A DNA stretch of 64,000 nucleotides from Sanghuangporus weigelae (lineage: Eukaryota; Basidiomycota; Agaricomycetes; Hymenochaetales; Hymenochaetaceae): NCBI GenBank assembly GCA_033182465.1, contig CP137328.1:186001-250000 (forward strand), read 5' to 3'. Below are positions 44,787 to 55,208 of the stretch, piece by piece; positions within the stretch are counted from its first letter, which is position 1, and every line of letters starts with the position of its first letter. Under the pieces are notes generated by a model. The model was given only the letters and a program-made list of their open reading frames with translations, searched no databases and was not told the origin of the DNA. The translations under genes were made by a program, and so were the position numbers.

Positions 44787-45395
44787 TCAGAATGCACACT
44801 CAGTCGTGGGGAGAGCTCAATCGTAAAGGCTGGAACACGGTCAATGTATGGAGGGGCGCCGCTGATAGCGCACAGGACGGATGCGCCAATGATCACTAAG
44901 AGATTGGCGTTGTCGTTGATCTCCACAACGAGGGCTCAGTCGGCAATCGAGTGTAAGGTCTTGGCGTCATGGATAAGTAATAGAGCGATGGCATCTACGG
45001 GTTGCGACGGCGTCGGCGACCACCAGGGGAGTGACGTCCTCGCCAATCACTAAGAGGGGAACTCGGTCGGCGATCACTTGGATGGTCTTGGCATTGTGGA
45101 TAAGTAGTAGAGCTCCGGCGTTGTTAGGTTGCGAACGTCCAAGATCACCAGGAGAGTGACGTCCTCGCCGATCACTAAGAGGAGAACTTGGTCAGCGATT
45201 GCCTGTACAGTCTCGGCATCGTGGATAAGTAGTAGAGCTCTGGCGTTGTCAGGTTGTGCGTACATCGGCGATCACTAGAAGAGCGACGGTGTTGCCGATT
45301 GTCAAGAGGGCGATGGCATTGCCGACTCTCAAGACTCAGGGTAACCCCGCTGATCACCTGTGCAGTGGCGGGGAAGCACGTGCCCCTAATATTAC
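44787..45395. repeat. minisatellite part of tandem unit R2
   Basis: At least three successive imperfect subrepeats of about 110-130 bases, each with GATCACTAAGAGG, GTGGATAAGTAGTAGAGC and GAGAGTGACGTCCTCGCC. Open frames in it change with the repeat and are not taken as genes. Confidence 0.7.
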
Positions 45396-45652
45396 CTAAA
45401 TAAGAGCGGAATCTTGGATCGGCACGTGATCCTCGGTGGAGGCGATAGGGAGCGAAGCGACTAACAGAGAAGAGAGGAGTGCACTTGGGTCTATTCTAGA
45501 CCTCTGTTGGACACTACATACATGAGGTCTATATATACTGGGGAATACTGGTGACGAGCGTAACAGAGGTGGCGATGGTAATGGCGCATCACAGGTGCGC
45601 AATTGGTGCGGGCCCAAAGATCGGGGCACACCGCAAAGCTGCCAAGACACGG
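45396..45652. other. stretch between the repeat array and repeat C1
   Basis: No gene is seen. A TATA-like CTATATATACTGG near 45530-45541 suggests remains of an LTR promoter, but I could not define ends. Confidence 0.35.
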
Positions 45653-46138
45653 TGTAGCGCACACTGCTATTCTGGGCATCAGCGGTTGAGTATTGTACAT
45701 ACTTCACCAGTGTCCAACACACTGATGTATCACCTGCCCGAGTGACTCCAACAGTCACAAAGGATGTATACGACTCGATTCAATCCTTCCGAGCAGTCCA
45801 CCATACCTTAGGATGTGCCCGAGACTTCGTACATATCTTGGCTCAGCCCATTTCACTTTCCATTGCACATATGTCACATTCCAAGACCCCGAAGACCCGT
45901 TAATACTGTGTGATAGGCGCCACGCCATATTTCGTTGTCCATACTTTGTCACACTACCACTCGCCGACCTCCGCCTCAGTCACCCGAGCGGATATCGGCA
46001 CTCCAAAGCCTGGACCCAGACTCCTGAAGGGACCCTAGGCCTTTTCATCAGCATTTCACACCGCCAGGGATCATTCCGACCTGTTTCAAGGTACCCAACG
46101 ATCGTGTACCTTCATCCCAGATATTCCACGAGGTGCGC
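45653..46138 (+). repeat. LTR-like repeat C, copy 1 (partial)
   Basis: Starts TGTAGCGCACAC and runs in parallel with 61386 onward for nearly 490 bases. Then family B-like sequence (TGAAACTCC) begins at 46139. Differences from copy 2 are mostly C/T and G/A. An inverted fragment of the same family lies at 48766-48914. Confidence 0.6.
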
Positions 46139-47270
46139 TGAAACTCCTTGGAACTGTCTGTTAGCAGAGGAGTGTCGCAGTTCTGTTGGGGGCTGTTCTG
46201 TAAGATTGAGACAAATGGAATAGCAGAAGGGTGACTATAGGCCAAAGCTGGGGTGATTCCGAAGGGTTGAGCTAGGTTCTGAAGCAGTTTCGGAGGGGAT
46301 GAGTGAGTTGAGATTAAAGGCTGCTGAAAGTATGCGAGGGTGGGGATTTGAGCGGAGAAAAGAAGCTGAGAAGCAAGCGGGAGAAGTCGAGGCGAGGGGG
46401 ATCGGCGGTGGCGATACAATGGTACGAACGATGTCCTCACAGGTAACCCTTTGATGGATTTGAACCCTGGGGAGTAGTAACGATGAGACGAAGCTTGGGA
46501 CGATATTTCCGAAGCTTAGAACGAAGCTAGAGTGATCCTACGAGGATCTGATACGATGCGACGGGATGCGATGAAACACGAGGTGTTGCGCAGCGTAACG
46601 ATGCGATACGACGTGGAACAGAGCGGGAGGGGGGGACGAGAGTTGAACAAAGGGACCAGTAAGTTGCGAGTAGAGACTCTAACAGCAATGCGAGTCGAAC
46701 TGAGCACACTGATCTCGGAACACGACTGCTAGGCAGGGGTCTCGGGACGAATGAAACAGAACTATCGTATATTTGATAGAGGCAAGAGAGTCGAAGTGAG
46801 TACAGTGAGAGTCGAGGTGTTTCGACTGTAGCAAGGAGAGAAGACGAGTAGGACTAGAACTGGGCTTTCCGGTTCAGACTTGACTCCTGTACTGATCTGT
46901 GGGCCGCACTCAACTGAACTCCCCTACACAAATAGATTGTCTATTTATAACATTGTCCATCCTGAGCCTTCGAAGCATCAGGGACCATAAACGAAGAGAA
47001 GTCGGAAGGCATATCTCAAAGGGGAGCATGGAGAACAAAAGACGAGGTGAACATATCTGGAAAGTGGCAAGCACATAGATCATAGGGCATAAAACAAAAT
47101 ATGAGCGCATATAGAACATAGAGGGGAGAAGTCGGAGCGCATTGCATCGGATCGAAGCTTGGGAGGCGTCGGGTGTCGGTCCCAAGTCTCACAATTCAAA
47201 TCTTGGGCTTGGGACTGATAAGACGAGTCGGCTGAGCCTTCCTTTGTGGAGTCGACTGGGTGGCTCAGGT
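46139..47270 (+). repeat. diverged family B-like LTR fragment
   Basis: Begins TGAAACTCCTTGG like family B and shares its general layout, including a run of GCATAT-containing short repeats near 46990-47110, but it is strongly diverged. The right boundary is unclear, and no gene is recognised across it. Confidence 0.4.
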
Positions 47271-47469
47271 GTCTGATCTGCTATCCTTGAGCAATTTCCA
47301 ACGTCGTAAGTTTTTCCCCGGCGGCAGTCCAATGTGTGAGGCTGTAATAGATTGCTCCACTTCGAATCATGTTGATCTGCACCGGATTAAACTGTTACGA
47401 CGTGGAACATGGCAGAATGTGTGTCACGTGCGTGATTTCGGACCTAGCGCGTTGTTGCTTCTTACAACG
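47271..47469. other. junction stretch between opposed LTR fragments
   Basis: Nothing recognised. The forward B-like copy fades out here and the inverted copy begins near 47470. Confidence 0.3.
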
Positions 47470-48765
47470 TGTCAATTACAAGTCTCCGGATCTCGGATCC
47501 ATACTCCTGACAAAGAGATTTGACTCTGCAGCGTCATCCACAGTCCCTCCCTCATTCAAAATGTTGCAGATTTGCCTTGTTAAGCTAGCCAAGGCCTTTC
47601 CAAGTCCTTTCCCCAAGTTCCGACTCGTTCCGCTCAAAGACACCCGGTTCCGAAGGTTTCGCTTATGCCCTCACCTTTCTATATGTGTCCCTTTTATTTC
47701 TTTATGCTCTCGTTCCGATCATGCTTAGTATTGTTTCTTTCTGCTTTATGTGTCCTTTAACCATTCATATGCGCACCTCTCCTTTGTAGATAGTGATATG
47801 CATTTCCCTTTTTCTTATGGCTTATGTTCTCTGACCAAAAGGAGGCTCAGTCTGGGACGTTTAGTATAAATATAGCACAACTCTCGTAGAGGGAAAGGGG
47901 AGGAGCTTAGGAGTTCTTAGATGGTCTCAAGTCCCCCAGCTTCGAGTTCTACTGGTTCATAGTGGACTCTCTTGTCTCTATAGTCTAATATACGATATTT
48001 CATGTTCTGTACGGTCGATCGGTGATCTCTCTTTGCAGCAGAGCCATTTGTATGTTCATATAGTTCGCCGTGTTTGTGTAAAGGACTCCTCTTATCTCTA
48101 TCACCCGTATTGAAAACCCCTTGCGTGTTCCGATCTGTTTTGCTGGTTTCGCTCGTAACCCCATTACTTAGTGTGCCGTGTGCCTTCGGTCTTGCGACAC
48201 CTTCCCCTCTTCACTTCTGTCGGAAAAGGACACCATATCTTCCCTTTCCATCACCGTATAGTCCCTCCGTCCCTAGTATCACATTTCGATCCACCCAGTT
48301 ATTGTCCCTCATCCATTGTATTGCATTTCGAATTGTTACGCCATGTTCTGACACTTTAGACTACAAGTGAAATCGGCTGCCATCGCTTCCCAGTGTGTTA
48401 GCCCAGTTGATTAGTCATGTTCGAGTTGGTGGTTCAACTAGCATAGCATAAGTTTAGATTAGTTATTGTACCTTGTGTTTGTCGGCTTTAGTCCAGAGCT
48501 CGCAGTAGAGCCGGAAAGTCAATTTAGCCTTTGCACTGCCACCATCAATCTCGGGAGAAGTCCATCCTTGGGACCCTTCCTCGAGCGCTTCCCACGCATT
48601 CCTCAGCTCTCATACAACCTTTTCCTCTTACATTCTCTTATCACTTCATTTCCACTTGCCTTTGGTCAAAGGTGTAACTCTCTGCTGACCACTCAAAGGT
48701 ATTCTAGGGCAGCCCCTCGAACTTTATATTCCCTGTCCGGTATCAGAACACCCACAGGAGTTTCA
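47470..48765 (-). repeat. family B LTR, copy 3, inverted and truncated
   Basis: Reverse complement of family B copies 1 and 2, from ACAAGTCTCCGGATC (47480) to the terminal GTTTCA at 48765. The end with TGAAGAGTAA is missing. It sits inside the inverted copy of repeat C. Confidence 0.7.
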
Positions 48766-48914
48766 GCGGAGCGCTCGGAAGGATCGGATTGAGTCGTATA
48801 TACCCTTTGTGACTGTTGGAGTCGCTCAGGCAGCTGATACACCAGTGTGTTGGACACTGGTGAAGTATGTACAATACTCGACCGCTGACTTCCAGAATAG
48901 CGGTGTGTGCTACA
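48766..48914 (-). repeat. repeat C, copy 3, inverted fragment
   Basis: Reverse complement of the first 150 bases of repeat C, ending GCTACA at 48914, directly against the RPB1 fragment. Confidence 0.65.
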
Positions 48915-49830
48915 GCACATCCCACGGTGGCCTGGTGCACGTTGTTTTCCGAGAGAAAGGTCCTGAAGCTACACAATTGCTCTTTATGGGTCTGCAGAAT
49001 ATCGTCAATTATTGGCTGTTCCACAATGAATTCAGTATCGGTATCGGCAATATGGTTGCAGACAGAAAAATGATGGCATACATCATGGAGCAGATTAAGA
49101 TGCAGAAACAGAATGTTGCCAAAGTCCATAGAAGATGCGGCCATGGATCGCCTGAAAGCAGCTCCGGATATGACTATCCATGAATCCTTCAAGAGTCAAG
49201 TCGAATGGGAGCTCAGTTTGGCTCGTGATCCCTCTGGTCAATATGCTCAGGAGAACCATAAAGAGGACAATAATGTCAAGCAGATGGTAGTTGCTGGTTC
49301 CAAGGGTTCCTTCATCAATATCTCCCAGATGTCTGTTTGTGTCGGTCAACAATCCATCGTAGGGAAGCATATCCTGTTTGGCTTCGAACATCAAATACTT
49401 CTGCACTTCACAAAGGATGATTTCAGTCCAGAGGCGTGGGGTTTCATTGAGAATTCCTACTTGCATGGAATAACACCGCAAGTGTTCTTCTTTCATGCCA
49501 TGGCGGGTCGCAAGGGATTAATTGACATGGCTGTCAAGACGGCGGAGATTGGCTACATCCAACGGTGGCTTGTCAAGACTCTAGAAGACCATAGTACATT
49601 ACGATGGGACTGTTCGGAACTCGTTGGGTGATCTCATACAGTTCATCTATGGCAAAGGTGGCATGGATGAGACTTTCATTGAGAGACAGAGCATTAAAAC
49701 GTTCAGTATCAATGATCGTGAATTCGAGCATCGCTACCGTGTCGATGTTACAGATCTGAAGGTGGCTTCCCTCCTATTGCCTGCCGATCGCCCACTGAGA
49801 GTCAAACTTATTTTTTCTTTGTCAGAATAA
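48915..49830 (+). pseudogene. fragment of RNA polymerase II largest subunit gene
   Basis: A displaced piece of the RPB1 coding region. It starts at HGGLVHVVFREKGPEAT and includes [39 protein letters not shown] and [19 protein letters not shown]. The bridge-helix region reads [18 protein letters not shown] and [17 protein letters not shown]. Homology fades after EHRYRVDVTDL (about 49760). No introns are present in the piece. Two single-base insertions, near 49125 and 49583, shift the frame, so it cannot give a normal product. Several normally invariant positions are changed (for example MAGRKG for the usual MGGREG). Both ends are abrupt: repeat C on the left, TIR-type AT-rich DNA on the right. 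A full RPB1 gene must exist elsewhere. Confidence 0.85.
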
Positions 49831-49906
49831 TAAAAAAACTTTATATTTCTTCCTATCAAAGACATAAAATTTTGGCAATAACTAAACATAACCATTTTTG
49901 CTTTTC
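49831..49906. other. A-rich spacer after the RPB1 fragment
   Basis: Contains CAGAATAATAAAAAAAC. It could be a short poly(A) trace of a retrocopy or simply AT-rich transposon DNA. Confidence 0.3.
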
Positions 49907-50122
49907 TAAGACTTCGAATTTCTTTATGTGTTTCTCACACGACATTATTTGAAATCTCTTTGTTTTCCTAATCCGAATCTAAATCCTTATTGTTATTTCA
50001 AGTTCTATCAAGGAACAAACATGAAATATTTCACATAATTAAATACAGTATTTAATTTCAAATCTTGTTTGTCAGCTAATTATAAATTTCTTTTAGATTA
50101 TAGTAACTCTTTGCCCGGTGTG
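49907..50122. repeat. right terminal inverted repeat of the CACAGCGGG family (orphan)
   Basis: Diverged copy of the right TIR at about 62,940-63,337. It shares GAATTTCTTTATG, TTCTCACA, AATCTCTTTGTTT and ATTGTTATTTCAA, and ends TTTGCCCGGTGTG at 50122. No matching left end was found nearby. It lies just after the RPB1 fragment. Confidence 0.6.
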
Positions 50123-50566
50123 AAATATTCCAGTTGAGTCATTCCACAAACATTTTTGTCTCAGAGCACTTAGAATACAGTCATATACTCCTACAATTTT
50201 TTCCTCGCAGATTTGTGCACTCTGGCAATTAAAATTGAAAGATGAGTCCTGGCAGGGTGACATAAGTTGACAAATGAGTTTGGTTTTGCCCATCCGATCG
50301 CACCTCACAGAACTGTGACAACATGTGACAAAAGATGAAAAGAGGGATACCCCATGATTATTTTGCTCAATAAAATCTGTAAAAAAAATTTGAAAGTTTA
50401 GAGATGTCTATGCATACATAAAGACCATGTGTGATTTTTTTGGCGTGAAAAAAACGATGTTGTAAGTCTACAGACAAGAAATGAAAAGAGGGATCACACT
50501 ATAGTACTGCGTATATGGAAAGCCATATACGCATTATACACATACAGTTGGAACACTAACTAGTAC
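50123..50566. other. right edge of the mobile island
   Basis: No gene is seen. A direct repeat GAAAAGAGGGAT occurs near 50336 and 50483, and a small palindrome around 50513-50530 (CGTATATGG/CCATATACG). Unit B starts abruptly at about 50567. Confidence 0.35.
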
Positions 50567-51751
50567 TTTGTCCAACCGATATACTGTAAGTAAATAGAGA
50601 ATTCTCGCTGACAAGAGTGCCCTGATGTCAAAGAGAAAGCATGGCTGCTGTATATCGTCAGACCAAAGTTCCATTGATCACCTACCGATAAAAAGATCAG
50701 ATGAACGATCTTATCGTCCATAGGTACTCAATTCACATCAACGAAAAAGGGAACTTGGATCTTCATCCATCTTTTTCTAATGGTCCATAATGGCATGCAT
50801 ATGTCTGGTCATTTGGTAAAAGAGAATAATGTAGCGAGTTGGCTACTGACGAGCTGAAGATATTGCAGGCATTCCCTTCATGACCATCAAATACAAAAGT
50901 CTATACTGGAAAGGGAGGTGTCCAAGTCATCGCTCAATGAGCCTACAAGATAAGAGTCTGCAACCTAGCTAATCCGACACTCCCGTTGGGCTCACCGAGT
51001 TACATAGTACACTGCACTGCAATAAACTCAGAAACGAATTTATCCAAGTCATGATTCTTTTCTTTCTTCGAGCTTCACCCTATCTAGGCGACATCTGTTG
51101 AATATCGGCAGATAGTTACCAATGATCAACTCACGCTAGCTTGCATAATCTGAATGGCCGCAAGCGGACCCCGGAAGAAGCTCTGCAAAGGAGACATACA
51201 GGAAAAAAGGATAAGTATCATATGAGACGGTGAGACCACCAAGCGCCGCCGCCTCTATTCTTGCTAAGGTGGCCATCTATAGAAGGATTTACTAAATCTG
51301 GTAAATGTTCCTCTCTTGGTTTATGACACCAAAGTAAACTGTAGATCTGGCTTCTCAATCTACTGTAACCATTCACTGGACGAAGAGAAGCTAGCTGTGC
51401 GGCTGAACATGAGCAGAAGCATTGTGAGCGATCATCTATTTTCGAACTTACTTCGAGTCCGAGTCTACCTACATGTTGAATACCTATGGTGGCCCAGGCT
51501 GTACACTAACTCGGTTGTCCTTGTCGCATTAATGCGTGGCCTATCGACTGCTTGACCATGGCTATCGGAATCCAGAAGCATGTTTACCAAGTTCCTCGAA
51601 AGCAATCTCTCCCTTTGTCCGCATCACGGCACCGGCCGAGTCAGAAGGGATTTTGTAGCCTTTCGCTCACAATATGCTAACCTTTCTTGGATTCATCTCA
51701 TGACATTATGGCGGTAGAAAACACGTGTAGGTGATCCTGGCCATAGACAGG

Positions 51752-52774
51752 TAGGGCTCCGACCATATGCGTATAACCCGTATACAGGTACAGCCGTATC
51801 CGTATGACACAATAAGAGCAAAACATACAGGCCATATATATGCGGTCGTATCTATATTCAAAGGTCTGAAAATTTGACGTTTACGGCTTATACGCCATAT
51901 ACGGGAGCTAAGGCCCCGTGTCTCCCGGTAGCATAGAATTACACAGCGGGCAAATAGTTATTTAGACACGGACTAAATCCATTACTAGATGACAAATGAA
52001 ATTTGAAATATAATAATGTATTTAGTTGCACAATATATTTGATGTCTTTTCCTTAGCTAAATGCTAAACTATATTTGAAATAACAAAAGGGATTTAGATT
52101 CGGATTTGGTAAACAAAGAAATAACTGTAATTGCTAAAACTAGAAAGTATAGTTATTTCTTTGTTTACCAAATCTGAATCAAAATCCCTTTTGTTATTTC
52201 AAATATAGTTTAGCATTTAGTCAAAGAACATATATAAAACATACTACATGACTAAATGCATTATTATATTTCAAATTTCATTTGTCATCTAGTAATGGAT
52301 GGATTTAGTCCATGTCTAAATAACTGTTTGCCCGCTGTGATTAGGTATATTTTATGCCATTTTTGGTGATTTGGCAGATCACTTACTTGAAAAGTATATT
52401 CCCAGGCTACCAAAATGAGGAAGGAAGGGACTGCCGTCTTCAATACAGTACTGTTCCCACGCATCTCCTTTCTATCGCAGTCCACTGGATTTGTCCGCTG
52501 CGCCCTTCTTTGGGCAGGGGTGAACTACTTGAAGTGCGGTATTTGCGCTATGTAAGGTCAAGATAACTCGAAATGATCATGTTCAACTCATTTTATTTCT
52601 ATTCTACAGTTTCTGCTCTGTAACTGCCGTATACGGCGTATTCCCCGTATACGAGCTGTCCGTATCCGTATAACGGTCTGGTGTGCCATATATACGGGCG
52701 TATATATACGCCCGTATCCGTATGAAACTTCTTTTATACGACCGTACCCGTATACGGATACGGTCGGAGCCCTA
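51752..52774. mobile_element. hAT-like non-autonomous DNA transposon
   Basis: 1023 bases with terminal inverted repeats TAGGGCTCCGACC / GGTCGGAGCCCTA and an exact 8-base target duplication TAGACAGG (51744-51751 and 52775-52782). Other units show the empty site (for example GGCCAGAGATAGGGGCTGATA near 26120). The TIR start and 8-base duplication fit the hAT superfamily. Subterminal DNA is packed with CGTATACGG-type words on both sides. It carries no transposase. Another fold-back element is nested inside. Confidence 0.85.
51942..52339. mobile_element. fold-back element of the CACAGCGGG TIR family, nested
   Basis: 398 bases, nearly a complete palindrome: CACAGCGGGCAAATAG on the left, CTGTTTGCCCGCTGTG on the right, and long matching arms (AACTATATTTGAAATAACAA / TTGTTATTTCAAATATAGTT). 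The arms match the 400-base TIRs of the large element at 58474-63337, so this is a MITE-like deletion form. The target duplication is unclear (ATTA-type bases on both sides). Confidence 0.8.
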
Positions 52775-53207
52775 TAGACAGGGGCTGATAAACTAAGGTG
52801 TATCGCATTGTGGCCTGTCGATGCATGCTTGTTTGGGACATCTAACTTGTATGTATAGAATTCGTGGCCGTCTTATATCTCTGCTAAGTCCTACCACATC
52901 AGAGTCACAGGGGAACGAGGCCCTTAGTGTAAGTCATGCTTGTTCAGTTTCCTGCCAGGCTCAACGACGACTATTTACCTCTATTAGTGGATATGACCTT
53001 TGTTCTCCAGAAGGGCTCTGCCAGGGCTCAGCTCTTTCAGGAATGCGACTAGAATTAGGAGCTCAGGATCTTCAGATTGATAGCACTTTCTTTCTATTGA
53101 CGACATATGTTCTCTGCACATGTACTCCACAAGGTCGCTTGCAAACCCGTATCCAATCTTCTATGCTGGCCAGAAATCCTGAGTCAGTATTTGTGGCCTA
53201 AGAAGCC

Positions 53208-53213
53208 TATAAA
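53208..53213 (+). promoter_or_regulatory. TATA box of small gene B
   Basis: TATAAA, 95 bases upstream of ATG 53303, at the same place as in unit A. Confidence 0.5.
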
Positions 53214-53302
53214 ACCCCTCCGGAAAACGATGCATTTTGTACGAACCCGCTCGTCTCTCTTTCCCTTGCTCCTTTATTCCACTAACGTTTGACTTTTGCA
53301 AG

Positions 53303-53963
53303 ATGTCCTCGTAAGTAGATGCCCTCAAACTTGAGATCTCGTTGACGTTTTTACTTGTAGAAACAACCCTACCATCAGGCCCAGCATTCTTTTTCACAAT
53401 AGTCTCAATACAGTCTCAAATCCCTTCTCGATGCCCGTCCATTTCGTGGCTATAGTAGGAACGGAAAATGAATTTGGAATGGTCTTCCATTTCCGATTAT
53501 CCCTCGTCTCGCAGAAATCGGCTACCGCATACGAGGCCATCCGTCTCGACATACGACCGAACTATACAGATCCAAACCCAAACTATCGGATGTGAGGATC
53601 GAATACACTCAATATGCGTATTCACACAACCGTGGTCCCCGACCGTTTGTCGTACCAGTAACCCAGGGCAACACAGCGGGCATGATTTAAAACATCATCT
53701 TCGAGAAATACAGCATGGATAAATATATGTCAGTAACTGCAGCCAGTACCTTTAGCCTGTTTTGCTGATTGGACGTACTTAGCTTTGCCCAACCCGGTCA
53801 GGGTTGCAGGCACTGGTGTGCCACTGTCCTCGAACGACTGGCCTACGAACATCTTATCCCAGAGAGTGTCCCGCGAGATTTCGCGGGTTATGAAGCCGTG
53901 GAACACGCAAGGTTTGGAGGCAAATTTCCGATGCCACGTATCATGGGTACCTGGTACTTTTGA
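53303..53963 (+). pseudogene. small DUF7770-like gene, unit B, degraded
   Basis: The same three-exon layout as in unit A: exon 1 ATGTCCTC (53303-53310), intron 53311-53360 with a normal GTAAGT donor, then MPVHFVAIVGTENEFGMVFH. The middle exon is broken by a stop/frame change after NPNYRM (about 53594) and by a stop in AGMI/NIIF (about 53688). The last exon is intact and supplies the family C-terminus: FAQPGQGCRHWCATVLERLA ... FGGKFPMPRIMGTWYF, stop at 53963. This copy shows the ancestral exon 3 that unit A has lost by a frameshift. It is host DNA and appears non-functional. Confidence 0.7.
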
Positions 53964-54158
53964 TCCTTATCAACTTGGTCTCGTGAAACCGAATGCCAGA
54001 TAGTGACAACTCGTCATTCTTCCTCTTCGATATATTATATGATATACATGTACACTACCGTAAATGAATCGAATTGTACAACATGAACACTATGAACGTC
54101 GAAGATCTCCACTTGTTGCGATATCGATTAGTCGGAATCTAACTTCTCAGAAGAGAAA

Positions 54159-55208
54159 TCAATATGCGGTCAGTTTTAAACTAGTAAAACCCACTAGATT
54201 CACGGTGTTGGCGTCCAATACGTGGAGAGAGTAAGAAATAGCTCGTATGAACGGCAGTTGTCCCGGTTTCTCACAAGAACCGACCATAAAGGGCACCCAT
54301 GTCGTCCAGGAGGACGGTATCTCCGGACGGGCTTTCGCGAAACCTAGCATACTTGTAGCCTCAAACCAGGATGGATACCATCCTGCGTCAGACCAATCAA
54401 CAATCCATAGCTGGTCATCGTCACCCAAAATTATATTCCTTGGATGGAGATCCATATGTGTGAACACGAGGGGGACACTATCATCGAACGGACCACTGTC
54501 CAAGCCCACCTTCCACTGTCGTTGCATGAAGAGAAGTTGTTTTCGGTACCACTTTGACATTTCTTGGTATGAGTGGAATGGTCCAGAGCCATCCTCATTG
54601 AACAGCCGGCCAGTGCATAGCTGCGGAGTACCATCGTTCGAAGGTGGCCCGGGAAAAGGAGGTGGGCCTGCTCGAGAAGATATGCAGCGCAGTTCATGGA
54701 TGTAAAAGCGGAGAGTGATGATGGCCCGTAGACGTCTCCACCAACCGAGTTGAGACCACACGTCCAACAAAACACGGCCAGGTATATACTGCTGGACCAA
54801 GTAGGTGTCGTATCGGCCACGAAAAACTCGTTCATGCATCGGAACTGGTATCGCCGTATATTTTCGCACAAATTCTGCCGAGAGGCGCTCATGCATAGGC
54901 GTTCCAAAAGAGTGCTTTACTACAGCGTCTGAAGCAATCTTTGCAACGTGGCCAGGATTGGGGTGTCCAGTGTCCAAGACGATATATGTGGCCATGTCGA
55001 CATTAGGAGACGAGTCGGCCAACTTCACAATTTCTTCGTCGCTCAAAAGCGATGTACTCAAAGCTACCTGTTTCTGAGCGAGCATGAGTGAAATTTTTCT
55101 CGAGCTGAGGACACCGAGACCTACCTGAGGAAGTTTACATTTACAGAGAAGTATTGGGGAGATGAGGCGGTAGAGAAGATCTTCAAGAGCTCCTGTTGCC
55201 CACTCCAT
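54159..55208 (-). CDS. APH-type small-molecule kinase, unit B
   Basis: A close paralogue of kinase A. The start is MEWATGALEDLLYRLISP. The 51-base segment 55124-55074 can be spliced or read through without a stop (332 or 349 residues). Conserved features: YLVQQYIPGRVLLDVWSQLG, the catalytic loop FTHMDLHPRNIIL, and LWIVDWSDAGWYPSWFE. The C-terminus is extended past the family end NLVGF by a short SLKLTAY tail. All catalytic positions are kept although its partner small gene is degraded, so it may be maintained on its own. Confidence 0.83.
   Translation of the reverse strand: MEWATGALEDLLYRLISPILLCKCKLPQVGLGVLSSRKISLMLAQKQVALSTSLLSDEEIVKLADSSPNVDMATYIVLDTGHPNPGHVAKIASDAVVKHSFGTPMHERLSAEFVRKYTAIPVPMHERVFRGRYDTYLVQQYIPGRVLLDVWSQLGWWRRLRAIITLRFYIHELRCISSRAGPPPFPGPPSNDGTPQLCTGRLFNEDGSGPFHSYQEMSKWYRKQLLFMQRQWKVGLDSGPFDDSVPLVFTHMDLHPRNIILGDDDQLWIVDWSDAGWYPSWFEATSMLGFAKARPEIPSSWTTWVPFMVGSCEKPGQLPFIRAISYSLHVLDANTVNLVGFTSLKLTAY

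Noticed and set aside
44787-45395. CRISPR-like array of repeats
   Set aside because: Eukaryotic DNA. The repeats are long, imperfect and directly adjacent, with no spacer pattern. It is a minisatellite.
45813-46223. Open frame shared by repeat C copies (also 61357-61920)
   Set aside because: The two copies differ by many amino-acid-changing transitions and the ends differ, so it behaves as non-coding repeat DNA.
48466-48792. Open frame in inverted LTR B (also read opposite to 43401-43613)
   Set aside because: It recurs only as part of the LTR and has no start or end in common between copies.
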